A DNA stretch of 64,000 nucleotides from Candidatus Rokuibacteriota bacterium. GTDB taxonomy: Bacteria > Methylomirabilota > Methylomirabilia > Rokubacteriales > CSP1-6. Under the pieces are notes generated by a model, which worked only from the letters and a program-made list of their open reading frames with translations, had not been told where the DNA came from and ran no database searches. The position numbers and the translations under genes are program-made. Below are positions 39,952 through 49,315 of the stretch, piece by piece. Each line of letters opens with the position of its first letter. The first letter of the stretch is position 1. The stretch is taken from NCBI GenBank assembly GCA_030647435.1, contig JAUSJX010000012.1, positions 72,063 through 136,062 of the forward strand. The letters are read 5' to 3'.

Positions 39952-39960
39952 ATTCTAGCA
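39952..39960 (-). promoter_or_regulatory. Native tRNA-Arg promoter (separated)
   Basis: Extended -10 TGCTAGAAT on the minus strand, 26 bases before the orphan tRNA 5' half and just after the rpoS-like stop codon. It is now followed by element DNA instead of the rest of the tRNA. Confidence 0.5.
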
Positions 39961-39964
39961 CCGC

Positions 39965-40921
39965 TCAGAACAGGTCCCCCGCCTCGAGGCCCCGGGCGGC
40001 CATGAGGCGCCGCAGCCGGCCGAGGGCCGCCGCCTCGATCTGGCGGACCCGCTCCCGCGTGAGCCCAAGCTGGCGCCCTATGCTTTCGAGTGTCCTCGGC
40101 TCCTCGCCTTCGAGCCCGAAGCGCAGCTCCAGCACGTTGCGCTCGGTATCGGGCAGGTCCCGGAGCACGCCGGCCAGGTCTTCGCGCGCTTTCAGCGCTG
40201 CGGCGAGCCCGGCGCCGGGCAAGGGCTCCGCATCCTTGACGAGGTCCTCGAGCTTGCCGTCGCCCTCCTGCCCGATGGGCGCGTCGAGAGAGACCGGGCG
40301 CTGGCTCATCCGCTCGATGTGCTGGATCTCCTCGAGCGGCTGACCGAGAGCCTTGGCGATCTCTTCCGTGGTCGGCGCGCGGCCCAAGTCCTGAGTGAGC
40401 GCGGCCTTCTTCTTCATGTACTGGCCCAGGAGGAGCTCGATGTGGACGGGCAGCCTGATCATGCGCGCCTGATTTGCGAGGGCCCGAGCCACCGCCTGGC
40501 GTATCCACCAGACGGCATAGGTGGAAAAGCGCGTGCCGCGGCCGGGCTGGAACTTCGTGACGGCGTGCAGCAGGCCCAAGTTGCCTTCCTCGATGAGGTC
40601 CAGCAGCGACAGCCCCCGGTTCAGGTAACGGCGCGCCACCCGCACCACGAGCCGGAGGTTGGCCTCGATCAGCTGCCCCTCGGCATCGGCGTCGCCGGCC
40701 TGCACCCGTCGCGCGAGCTCCTGCTCCTGCTCGGGGGTGAGCAGCGGCACCTTGGCGATGTCGCGGAGATAGAGGCCCAGCAGTGGGAGGCCGCGGGCCG
40801 CGTCGCCCGGCTTGTCCCTGTCGCCCGCCAGGTCGGCAGGCGCGCGTGCTAGAAGCGTCTCGAGGGGCTCGTCGCTGCCGCCGAGGTCGACCGTCTCGGC
40901 ACGCAGCTCACTCATCGACAT
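39965..40921 (-). CDS. rpoS: RpoS-like sigma-70 family factor
   Basis: 318 residues. Regions 1.2-2 (LYLRDIAKVPLLTPEQEQEL, ANLRLVVRVARRYLNRGL, STYAVWWIRQAVARALANQA), region 3 and region 4 (DLPDTERNVLELRFGLEGEE, LGLTRERVRQIEAAAL) are complete; region 1.1 is short, as in RpoS rather than the primary sigma. The surE-pcm-acyP-nlpD neighbourhood supports rpoS. It overlaps the nlpD gene by 14 bases. The tRNA-Arg insertion site lies 40 bases after its stop. Confidence 0.82.
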   Translation of the reverse strand: MSMSELRAETVDLGGSDEPLETLLARAPADLAGDRDKPGDAARGLPLLGLYLRDIAKVPLLTPEQEQELARRVQAGDADAEGQLIEANLRLVVRVARRYLNRGLSLLDLIEEGNLGLLHAVTKFQPGRGTRFSTYAVWWIRQAVARALANQARMIRLPVHIELLLGQYMKKKAALTQDLGRAPTTEEIAKALGQPLEEIQHIERMSQRPVSLDAPIGQEGDGKLEDLVKDAEPLPGAGLAAALKAREDLAGVLRDLPDTERNVLELRFGLEGEEPRTLESIGRQLGLTRERVRQIEAAALGRLRRLMAARGLEAGDLF

Positions 40922-41864
40922 CGTCGTCCGCCCCGTGCGCGCGTGCCGACTCCATCGGCAGGTCCGGCGCCTCGTCCGCCCGGACCTCGATCACCTCGCG
41001 GGCGGGCAGCAGGTGGAGCGGGTTGTAGACCATGTCCTCGTGACGGACCTCGAAGTGCAGGTGCGGCGTTGTCGCCCGGCCGGTGCGGCCCACGGTGGCG
41101 ATGATCGTACCCCCGGAGACGCGGTCGCCGACCTCGACGAGGTTCTCCAGGTTGTGGGCGTAGACCGTGACGAAGCCGCTGTCGTGCTCGATGCGGATGA
41201 TGCGGCCGTAGGCGCGCTCCTGGCCGCTCGAGATCACAAGGCCCGGCGCGGCCGCGAGGATCGGCGTGCCGCTCTCGGCCTTGATGTCCATGCCCGCGTG
41301 CCAGCCGCCGTGCCGCTTCCCAAAGGGTGAGATGATCCGGCCGTCTACGGGCCAGGTGAAGTCGAGGGCGTGGCCGTCGACGTCGGGGGAGGCCATGTAG
41401 AACTGGGTCGGTACGCGGCGTGGGCCCGCGCGCACGAACAGGACGTCGCCATTGTCGAGCACTGCGTCGATGAGCTGGACGGGGCCCCTGCCCGCTGCAA
41501 CGCGGGCCCCCGGCACGACGATCCGCTGGCCGATGCGGAGCTGCTCGGGGCGCGCGAGCTTGTTGGCGTCGATCAGCGACTTGCGCGTGACGCTGTAGTG
41601 CGCGGCTATCCGGCTTATGGAGTTACCCGAGCGGACGACGTGGACGGTCCGGCCCCCGTTTTGACCCAAGACCCGGCGGCTCGGATCGGCATCCACCCGG
41701 CTCCGAGCCTTGCGCTCGACGGAGGCTTCAGTCTTGGATGTCGTCTTCTTGGCCGGGGATGTGGCGGTACGGCTGGCTGCATCGGCGGAGCCTGGGTGGG
41801 TCAGGAGAAGCCCTGGTAGGAGGAGCCCAAGGCCGATCGCGCGCCGCCCACGCGGACGCCTCAC
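40908..41864 (-). CDS. nlpD: NlpD-like LysM/M23 murein hydrolase activator
   Basis: 318 residues. Signal-peptide-like N-terminus (LLLPGLLLTHPGSADA), LysM at 75-120 (RTVHVVRSGNSISRIAAHYS), and a C-terminal M23 domain at 195-290 (SPFGKRHGGWHAGMDIKAES, TPHLHFEVRHEDM). The M23 zinc ligands H, D and HxH appear present, so it may cut peptidoglycan itself or act on amidases. Belongs to the surE-pcm-nlpD-rpoS cluster. Confidence 0.82.
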   Translation of the reverse strand: MRRPRGRRAIGLGLLLPGLLLTHPGSADAASRTATSPAKKTTSKTEASVERKARSRVDADPSRRVLGQNGGRTVHVVRSGNSISRIAAHYSVTRKSLIDANKLARPEQLRIGQRIVVPGARVAAGRGPVQLIDAVLDNGDVLFVRAGPRRVPTQFYMASPDVDGHALDFTWPVDGRIISPFGKRHGGWHAGMDIKAESGTPILAAAPGLVISSGQERAYGRIIRIEHDSGFVTVYAHNLENLVEVGDRVSGGTIIATVGRTGRATTPHLHFEVRHEDMVYNPLHLLPAREVIEVRADEAPDLPMESARAHGADDDVDE

Positions 41865-42166
41865 GGGTCGAACTCCGCGTAGCGGACATCGAACGACGTG
41901 AAGCGGCCCGTCGGCGGCCGCCAGCTGACGGACACCGTCTCGACGCGCGCCAGCGGCGGGCCCTTCTCGAGATCGCGGGCAAGCTCCTCGATGGCCTCGC
42001 GAGTGCCCTCGACGCGCACGCGAACCCTCCCGTCCTTGAGGTTCATGACATAGCCGCGCAGCGCAAGCTGGGCGGCTTTCCGCTGGGCGAACGTGCGGTA
42101 CCCGATGCCCTGCACACGCCCGTCGATGATGATCTCAGCAGCGCTGCGAAGTCTGGTCGCATTCAT
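41861..42166 (-). CDS. acyP: Acylphosphatase
   Basis: 101 residues. GRVQGIGYRTFAQRKAAQLA (catalytic Arg) and RGYVMNLKDGRV (catalytic Asn) are the active-site blocks; VEGTREAIEELARDLEKGP follows. Cleaves acyl-phosphates such as carbamoyl phosphate. It overlaps nlpD by ATGA. Confidence 0.92.
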   Translation of the reverse strand: MNATRLRSAAEIIIDGRVQGIGYRTFAQRKAAQLALRGYVMNLKDGRVRVRVEGTREAIEELARDLEKGPPLARVETVSVSWRPPTGRFTSFDVRYAEFDP

Positions 42167-42188
42167 GCGAGGGCGCAGAGGTGAAAAA

Positions 42189-42265
42189 TGGTCGGGGCGA
42201 CTGGATTTGAACCAGCGACCTCCTGCTCCCGAAGCAGGCGCGCTACCAAGCTGCGCTACGCCCCG
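42189..42265 (-). tRNA. tRNA-Pro (anticodon CGG)
   Basis: Full cloverleaf on the minus strand: acceptor CGGGGCG/CGCCCCG, anticodon loop TTCGGGA between CCTGC and GCAGG stems, T arm GTTCAAATC, encoded CCA. Lies between acyP and pcm. Confidence 0.95.
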
Positions 42266-42285
42266 TCCCTGTCGACCATTCTACT

Positions 42286-42968
42286 CTACGCTTCCCAGGC
42301 GTACTTCCCGATCAACTTCACGAACACGCACCCCGAGTCATCCGTCACCTTCGCTTCGCCGGCGATCTTGTCGACCATATGCAGCCGCTGAGAGTCTTCG
42401 GATCCGACCGGCATCACCATCCGCCCGCCCTCGGCCAGTTGGGCGAACAGCGGCGGCGGCACCGACGGTCCACCGGCCGTCACCACGATGCGATCGAACG
42501 GCGCCTCATCGGGCCAGCCGAAGGTGCCGTTGGCGGTCCGCACCCAGACATTGCTCGCGCCGATCGCTTCGAGCGTCTCCCGTGCGCGCGCGGCAAGCTT
42601 CGGGATCCGTTCCACGGTGCAGACGCGCGCCGCGAGACGGGCCAGTACGGCGGCCTGGTAACCGCAGCCGGTGCCGATCTCGAGCACTTTTTCCTTCCCC
42701 GTCAGCCGCAGCAGCTCGGTCATCCGGGCCACCATGAAGGGCTGCGAGATCGTTTGCCCCTCGCCGATCGGCAGGGGGTAATCCTCGTAGGCCTTGTCCC
42801 GCAGCGCCTCGTCCACGAACAGGTGGCGCGGGGTGCGCCGCATCGCCTCCAGCAGGCGCGGGTCGGCGATGCCCCGCTTGACCAGATGCTCCGCGACCAT
42901 CCGCTCCCGCTCGCGCGCGTAGCGCTCTCCGCCTCCCGTCGCGGCCCCGGGCTCCCGCCGTCTGCCGA

Positions 42969-42972
<4 letters not shown>
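42286..42972 (-). CDS. pcm: Protein-L-isoaspartate O-methyltransferase
   Basis: 228 residues, GTG start overlapping the surE stop. SAM-binding motif I LEIGTGCGYQAAVLA, the PIM signature GQTISQPFMVA and the later MVMPVG are all in place. Repairs isoaspartyl residues in aged proteins. Co-transcribed with surE. Confidence 0.93.
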
Positions 42973-43745
<773 letters not shown>

Positions 43746-43809
43746 TCACCGTTCCGCGAGCAAAAAAGAGGGCAGATCCAAGAATCCGCCGCCGTCGCTC
43801 TCGCTAAAT

Positions 43810-43886
<77 letters not shown>

Positions 43887-43935
43887 ACCCGAGGAATCAT
43901 TGTACGGAGTGCCGCGGGCAAAGACAAGGACGGCG

Positions 43936-44337
43936 TCAGCTCTTGGGAGGCGTCAGGCGTTCGCGGAGCGTGCGCAGTTGATCGCGCATACGCCGGAGCG
44001 CCGCTTCGAGCGCCGATCCGCGAACGCCCAAGTCGAGCTGCGCAGACCCGCGGCTCTCGGCCACCAGGCGCTTCTTCGCCCCTTCGAGCGTGAGCCGTTC
44101 GTCGTACAGCAGGGCCTTGATGCGGAGGACGAGATCGAGGTCGCGTCTGCGGTAGAGACGCTGGCCAGCGGGGTTCTTCTTCGGGCGCAGCAGGCGGAAC
44201 TCCGACTCCCAGTAGCGGAGGACGTAGGCCGGCACCTCCGTGATGGCGTCGACCTCGCCGATCCGGTAGTAGAGCTTGTCCGGGATGACCACCCGTCCTT
44301 GCTCCTCCCCGCCTTGGGCCGCCCCGCCGCCGCTCAC
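43936..44337 (-). CDS. MerR-family transcription factor
   Basis: 133 residues. [20 protein letters not shown] with [20 protein letters not shown] and [20 protein letters not shown] is the HTH region of the MerR family type found downstream of ihfA in many proteobacteria. The C-terminal helix is a dimerisation coiled coil. GTG start, 40 bases after ihfA. Confidence 0.88.
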   Translation of the reverse strand: MSGGGAAQGGEEQGRVVIPDKLYYRIGEVDAITEVPAYVLRYWESEFRLLRPKKNPAGQRLYRRRDLDLVLRIKALLYDERLTLEGAKKRLVAESRGSAQLDLGVRGSALEAALRRMRDQLRTLRERLTPPKS

Positions 44338-44377
44338 GGCCGCCGCCTCACGCCTGGTGCCCTCACGCCTGATGCCC

Positions 44378-44665
44378 TCACGCCTGATGATTGATGCGCA
44401 GCTTGAGGCCCTTGCTCGGCTTGAACGTCAGCACCTTGCGTGCGGTGATCTCGATGCTGTCCCCCGTCTGTGGATTGCGCCCCCGCCGCGAGGCCTTGCG
44501 GCGGATGCGGAAGTGGCCGAAGCCCACGATCTTGACATCCTCGCTCTTCTCGAAGCAGCGGAAGATGATGTCGAACAGCGATTCCACCACCGAGGCGGAC
44601 TGCCGTTTCGACAGCCCGTGGGCCGCCACCGCGTTGATGAGATCGTTCTTCGTCAGTGCGGTCAC
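44378..44665 (-). CDS. ihfA: Integration host factor alpha-like protein
   Basis: 95 residues. Typical HU/IHF fold with [40 protein letters not shown] and [20 protein letters not shown]. Bends DNA at specific sites with IHF-beta. GTG start overlaps the preceding 31-codon frame. IHF is commonly needed by tyrosine integrases, such as that of element B. Confidence 0.85.
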   Translation of the reverse strand: MTALTKNDLINAVAAHGLSKRQSASVVESLFDIIFRCFEKSEDVKIVGFGHFRIRRKASRRGRNPQTGDSIEITARKVLTFKPSKGLKLRINHQA

Positions 44666-44757
44666 CCCCCCTCGATCGGGATGGACTCACGGACCCACTG
44701 CACATAGGCTGGCGCGGCCTCGGCAACGGGCACAACGAGCGGCTGTTGGTCGCGCAT
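44662..44757 (-). CDS. 31-residue coupled ORF
   Basis: MRDQQPLVVPVAEAAPAYVQ then [11 protein letters not shown]. The ATG overlaps the stop of the SPOR gene (TGATG) and the stop overlaps the ihfA GTG. Possibly a real peptide or a coupling device only. Confidence 0.35.
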   Translation of the reverse strand: MRDQQPLVVPVAEAAPAYVQWVRESIPIEGG

Positions 44758-45788
44758 CAGCGCGCGGTTCCCTGTGTCAGGAAGCCCGGGTGCCCCTTGG
44801 CCTCGAGCTCGCCGCGAGCCTGCTGAGCCTTCGTCCGGTCCGGATAGCCGCCGACCCGCACGACGTGGTAGGTCGGCCCGCCTCCGGCGGCGGTTTTAGG
44901 TGCCGCCGCGCCCTTGGCGCGCCGGATCACGACCTTGAACCCCTCCTTCTTGAGGGACGAAGACAGGGACATGGCCGTCTCGAGATCGAACGGTGGATTG
45001 ACCTGCACCCCGCCCTTGACCGCCTGCGCCGTGCCCTTGCCCTTGAGCGCCGAGTTGACCGCGTCCGGGGTGGAGCCTGTGATGAAGAGCTGATTCTGCC
45101 CGCCTGAGGTCTTCGCGGGAGCGGGGACAGGCGCGCCGCCACGGGTGACCGCCGAGAGCTGGACCGGGAAGTTCTCGCCGCGGAGCTGCTTGGCCAGCGC
45201 TTCGGCGTTCTTCTCCTCGAGGAACGCCCCCACCTGGACCCAGTAGCCGCCCGGTGAGCCGCCCTCGGCCGCTCCGCTTCGCTTCGGTGCGGGTGCCGAC
45301 CTCGGGGCTTCCGCCTGGGCCGCGGGCGCTGGTCGGGCCGCAGGCGCTGGTTGGGCCGCGGGCGTCGGTTTAGCCGTTGGGGCCGGCTTGGCCCCAGGTC
45401 CGGGCTTGGCGGCGGGTGTGGCCGGCGCCGGAACCACCGGTAGCGGTGCGGTACCGATTGGACGTTCCGCCGGGCTCGGTGCCGCCGGCGCGGGTGGAGC
45501 CGATGCCGCAGGCGCGGGGATCAGGGTCGGGGTCGGAGAGCTCGTGGCCGGTGGGGCTCCCGCCGGACCAGGCGCGGGCGCGCTGCTCTTCGCCTGGGTT
45601 TTGGCCGGCGGAGGCGGCGTGGGCTCAAGCCAGTTCAGGAGATACGGCAACGATACGACGACGACGATGGCCAGCACCGTCAGGACGAGCAAAGCCCGGA
45701 ACCACCCAGCCGAGAAGATGCTCCGCCGAGCTATTTCATCCTGCTCGTCGTCCTCGAGAAACTCGTCCTGGTCCGGGTTCGTCGCCAT
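44757..45788 (-). CDS. SPOR-domain membrane protein
   Basis: 343 residues: cytoplasmic acidic N-terminus, one TM at about 30-50 (FRALLVLTVLAIVVVVSLPY), a long Pro/Ala-rich periplasmic linker (60-170), then two SPOR-like domains (YWVQVGAFLEEKNAEALAKQ and YHVVRVGGYPDRTKAQQARG). SPOR domains bind denuded glycan at the division septum. The A/P linker is built of repeats such as AAQPAPAARP. Confidence 0.82.
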   Translation of the reverse strand: MATNPDQDEFLEDDEQDEIARRSIFSAGWFRALLVLTVLAIVVVVSLPYLLNWLEPTPPPPAKTQAKSSAPAPGPAGAPPATSSPTPTLIPAPAASAPPAPAAPSPAERPIGTAPLPVVPAPATPAAKPGPGAKPAPTAKPTPAAQPAPAARPAPAAQAEAPRSAPAPKRSGAAEGGSPGGYWVQVGAFLEEKNAEALAKQLRGENFPVQLSAVTRGGAPVPAPAKTSGGQNQLFITGSTPDAVNSALKGKGTAQAVKGGVQVNPPFDLETAMSLSSSLKKEGFKVVIRRAKGAAAPKTAAGGGPTYHVVRVGGYPDRTKAQQARGELEAKGHPGFLTQGTAR

Positions 45789-45914
45789 GGGCCCTCGCTG
45801 TGCCGTGGGATCTAACGCCGCGTCATGTTAGCACAGACCCCGGGGTCAACCAACGGTTTTGCTAGGGGTTCTACCTACTTAGGAGGGGTTGCCTCAGGAG
45901 GGGTCGGGGTTGGC

Positions 45915-47282
45915 TCAGGAGCGGCGATGGCCGGACCCGCGGCTCGGCTGGGAACCCGATGTCCCCTTGCGCTTTGCAGCGCTCCGTCTCACGAGCAGAC
46001 GTATCGGCGAGCCGGTGAAGCTCGCCGCGTGACGAATCGAATTGATGAGGTAGCGCTCGTAGGAGAAGTGCAGCTTGCCCGCCGCGTTGACCTTGACTGC
46101 GAACGTCGGCGGGGACACCGCAACCTGCTGGACGCTGTGGACGCGGATCGGCACGCCGCCCGAGGAAGTCGGCCGTCGCTCGAGCGCCTGCCTGAAGATC
46201 GTGAGGAGCTCGCCCGGCTGGAGCCGCTTGCGCGCCTCGGCGGCGACCTGGTCCACGGTATCGAAGAGGTCGAGCAGGCCGAGCTTCGTCACCGCCGACG
46301 TGAAGCAGATGGGCGCGTAGTCGAGGAAGGGCAGCCGCTCGTGGATCTGCGCCGTGACCTCGGCCTTGCCGATGAGGCCGGAAGGCACCAGGTCCCACTT
46401 GTTGACCGCAAGCACGATGGCGCGCCCAGCGTCGTGGGCATAGCCCGCGATGTGGGCGTCCTGCGACGTCACCCCTTCCGATGCGTCCATCACGAGGACC
46501 GCGACGTCGCAGCGCTCGAGGCTCTTGAGCGCCATGACCACCGCGAGCTTTTCGAGAACCTCGGTCACGCGCCCCTTGCGCCGGATGCCCGCCGTGTCGA
46601 TGAGCAGGTACCGGCGGTCGCGGAACGTCAGCGGCGTGTCCACCGCGTCGCGCGTCGTCCCCGGCGCCTCGTGCACGAGCACCCGCTGCTCCCCCAGGAC
46701 CGCGTTGACCAGTGAGGACTTGCCCACATTCGGCCTGCCGATGATGGCTACGCGCGTGCCCTCGAGCAAGGTCTCTACCACGGGCTCGGGCGCCAGGCTG
46801 CGGGCGGTCTCGATGAGTTCCGCGACCCCGCGCCCGTGCTCGGCCGAGACCTGCTGGACCGCCGCAAAGCCGAGGCGGTAGAAATCTGCCGAGGCGGTCT
46901 CCTGGCCGGCGCCGTCGATCTTGTTCACGGCGAGCAGTACGGGATGCTGGCTGCGCCGCAGGATGCGGGCGATCTCGAGGTCGAGCGCGGTCATGCCCGC
47001 GCGACCGTCCACGACGAAGACGAGCAGGTCAGCCTCTTCGATGGCCATCATGACCTGGTCGCGCACGGCTGCGATCAGGTCGGACTGGGTGCTGGGGTCG
47101 AAGCCGCCCGTGTCCACCACGGTCGCCTGCCAGCGCTCGAAGACTGTGGTGCCGTAGAGCCGGTCTCGGGTCACGCCCGGCACGTCGTGGACGAGGGAGC
47201 GGCGGCGGCCGACCAGGCGGTTGAAGAGCGTGGACTTGCCCACGTTGGGCCGGCCGACGAGAGCGATGACCGGACGGATCAC
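45915..47282 (-). CDS. der: Ribosome assembly GTPase Der (EngA)
   Basis: 455 residues with two tandem GTPase domains: P-loops LVGRPNVGKSTLFN and IIGRPNVGKSSLVN, G3 DTGG and DTAG, G4 NKID and NKWD. A C-terminal KH-like domain (PPTFAVKVNAAGKLHFSYER) follows. Needed for 50S subunit maturation. Confidence 0.95.
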   Translation of the reverse strand: MIRPVIALVGRPNVGKSTLFNRLVGRRRSLVHDVPGVTRDRLYGTTVFERWQATVVDTGGFDPSTQSDLIAAVRDQVMMAIEEADLLVFVVDGRAGMTALDLEIARILRRSQHPVLLAVNKIDGAGQETASADFYRLGFAAVQQVSAEHGRGVAELIETARSLAPEPVVETLLEGTRVAIIGRPNVGKSSLVNAVLGEQRVLVHEAPGTTRDAVDTPLTFRDRRYLLIDTAGIRRKGRVTEVLEKLAVVMALKSLERCDVAVLVMDASEGVTSQDAHIAGYAHDAGRAIVLAVNKWDLVPSGLIGKAEVTAQIHERLPFLDYAPICFTSAVTKLGLLDLFDTVDQVAAEARKRLQPGELLTIFRQALERRPTSSGGVPIRVHSVQQVAVSPPTFAVKVNAAGKLHFSYERYLINSIRHAASFTGSPIRLLVRRSAAKRKGTSGSQPSRGSGHRRS

Positions 47283-47297
47283 GACGTGGCCGGCCGC

Positions 47298-48623
47298 TCA
47301 GCGGCCGAGGAGGGCGGCGGCGAGCGCGCTTGGTGTGGTTTCGACGGGCCGGACGGGCACGCCAAGCGACGCGCTGAGATCGGCGGGCGAGAGGTCGTCG
47401 AGGAAGACCCCTGCCCCGTCGCGAATGGCCACCGCGGGGACGAGGACCTCGTCTCCGAGCGGCAGCCCGGCGAGCTGCGCCGCGATGTCCTGTCCGGTCA
47501 GGAGCCCGGCGACGCCGATGCCGTGACCGAACCAGTCGTTGACCACCGCCGCCAGCTCGACGCGCAGGCCCCGAACGCTGATGCGATCCAGGAGACGCCG
47601 CATGCGCGGGGCGAACATCGAGCCGGTGACCACTGTCACTGAGCGCTCTCGACCCACGCGCGCGGGCAGCCGGCGCGCCGCGCTCGCGAAGCCATCGCTG
47701 AAGCGCCGAACGAGGCCGATTCCGTCCTCGATCACCGGGAAGCCTTCGTATGCGGCGGCCACAGGCAGCGGCCGCCCGGCCTCGAGGTACACCTCGTCCG
47801 ACGCCCAGACGAAGCGCGTGCCTAGGGCCTCCCGGAACTCGCGCTGCCAACCTTCGATCGTCTGCGCCAGCTCGCCCGCCTCGGCGCCCGTCAGGGTGCG
47901 GAGCTCCGGCAGTCTCTCGCGGTGCCGGGTCAACCCTACGGGGACGACGGCGGTGGTGGCGACGTGTGGGTGGAGGCGGGCCAGCTCGCGCACCGAGCGC
48001 TCGAGCTGGGCGCCGTCGTTCCAGTCGGGCACGAGGACGATCTGCGCGTGCATCACGATGCCCGCCTTGGCCAGGCGCTCCATGACGGGCAAGATCTCGC
48101 GGCGAACGCGCGGCTGGCCCAGGAGGCGGTGGCGAAGGTCCGGATCGGTCGCGTGGACGGAGACGTAGAGCGGCGAGAGGCGCTGCTCCTCGATGCGCCG
48201 AAGCTCGTCCTCGTCCAGATCGGTCAGGGTGATGTAGTTGCCGTGGAGGAACGAGAGCCTGAAGTCGTCATCCTTGACGTAGAGGCTCTTCCGCATGCCC
48301 CGCGGCAGCTGGTGGATGAAGCAGAACACACACTTGTTGCTGCACGTATCGATCTCGCCCGGGCGGGGCGCCTCGAGCTCGAGGCCGAGGTCGGGCCCCG
48401 TCCGGCGCAGGACGGCGCTTCGCGTTCGCCCCTCCCGCTCGACCGACAGGCGCAGCTCGGCCAGGCCGGCATGAAAGTGGAAGTCGATGACGTCCCTGAG
48501 CCGCTCGCCGTTGATGGCCACGATGCGGTCGCCCGAGCGGAGCCCCGCCCGCGCGGCAGGCGTCCGCTGCCGCACGGCCGCCACGACCACGCCGCCCTGG
48601 CCTGGCTCAGCGCAGCTGGTCAT
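47298..48623 (-). CDS. DUF512/PDZ radical-SAM-like protein
   Basis: 441 residues. N-terminal PDZ-like part (TPAARAGLRSGDRIVAINGE), then IDTCSNKCVFCFIHQLPRG with CxxxCxxC for an iron-sulfur cluster, and a C-terminal DUF512 domain (VTVVTGSMFAPRMRRLL). Widely found next to der and of unknown role. The first codons lie in a 23-bp tandem repeat that includes the end of pgsA. Confidence 0.85.
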   Translation of the reverse strand: MTSCAEPGQGGVVVAAVRQRTPAARAGLRSGDRIVAINGERLRDVIDFHFHAGLAELRLSVEREGRTRSAVLRRTGPDLGLELEAPRPGEIDTCSNKCVFCFIHQLPRGMRKSLYVKDDDFRLSFLHGNYITLTDLDEDELRRIEEQRLSPLYVSVHATDPDLRHRLLGQPRVRREILPVMERLAKAGIVMHAQIVLVPDWNDGAQLERSVRELARLHPHVATTAVVPVGLTRHRERLPELRTLTGAEAGELAQTIEGWQREFREALGTRFVWASDEVYLEAGRPLPVAAAYEGFPVIEDGIGLVRRFSDGFASAARRLPARVGRERSVTVVTGSMFAPRMRRLLDRISVRGLRVELAAVVNDWFGHGIGVAGLLTGQDIAAQLAGLPLGDEVLVPAVAIRDGAGVFLDDLSPADLSASLGVPVRPVETTPSALAAALLGR

Positions 48624-48649
48624 GCCGGCTCAGCGCAGCTGGTCATGCC
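48604..48649. repeat. 23-bp tandem duplication at the pgsA/DUF512 junction
   Basis: Two exact 23-base copies (48604-48626, 48627-48649) next to each other. One holds the end of pgsA, the other the ATG and first codons of the DUF512 gene, so the start of that protein was apparently created or moved by the duplication. Confidence 0.8.
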
Positions 48650-49214
48650 GGATGCGCGGCGGCGAAGCCACCAGGGGATCGTCCGCCGGCGGGTTCAGCT
48701 GTTTGAGCCCCTGCACGAGGTACTGGAGCCCTGAGGCGACAGTGAAGAACGCAGCCACCCAGGCCGCGCCCTTCGGCAGCGACAGCAGCATCTTGAAATA
48801 GAACGCGAGCATGGCGGAGAGGACCGTCGCCATCTGGAAGAGCGTCGAGGCCTTCCCGAGCCAGCTGGGCGTCGGATGCACGGTGCCCCCGGCGACGTGG
48901 ATGACGAGGACGCCGACGCTCAGCATGAGGTCACGGCTGACCACCACGGCTGCGATCCAGAATGGGATGACCTTGAGGTAGGTCAGGGTGATGAAGGCGG
49001 ACGTGAGGAGGAGCTTGTCGGCGACCGGATCGAGGAAGGCGCCCAGCCGCGTCTGCCGTCCCCGCGTCCGCGCGATGTAGCCGTCGAGCAGGTCAGTCAG
49101 GCTCGCCGCGCAGAAGACGAGGACAGCCCAACCCGCCTGCCGGTAGACCAGCAGCGTCACGAAGACCGGGATGAGCAGGATGCGGAGCGTCGTCAGCCAG
49201 TTTGCGAGTCCCAT
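48630..49214 (-). CDS. pgsA: Phosphatidylglycerophosphate synthase
   Basis: 194 residues with the CDP-alcohol phosphotransferase motif DLLDGYIARTRGRQT...GAFLDPVADK and several transmembrane helices. Makes phosphatidylglycerol phosphate from CDP-diacylglycerol. Upstream of DUF512. Confidence 0.9.
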   Translation of the reverse strand: MGLANWLTTLRILLIPVFVTLLVYRQAGWAVLVFCAASLTDLLDGYIARTRGRQTRLGAFLDPVADKLLLTSAFITLTYLKVIPFWIAAVVVSRDLMLSVGVLVIHVAGGTVHPTPSWLGKASTLFQMATVLSAMLAFYFKMLLSLPKGAAWVAAFFTVASGLQYLVQGLKQLNPPADDPLVASPPRIRHDQLR

Positions 49215-49315
49215 GGGATCATCCGCTGCGGACGAGGCCCAAGTCTACCATTCCGGGCGGCCCTGCCGGCGCGAAACTGGTTGGGCTCAAGCCATTTACC
49301 TAGCCCGTCTGGCAC

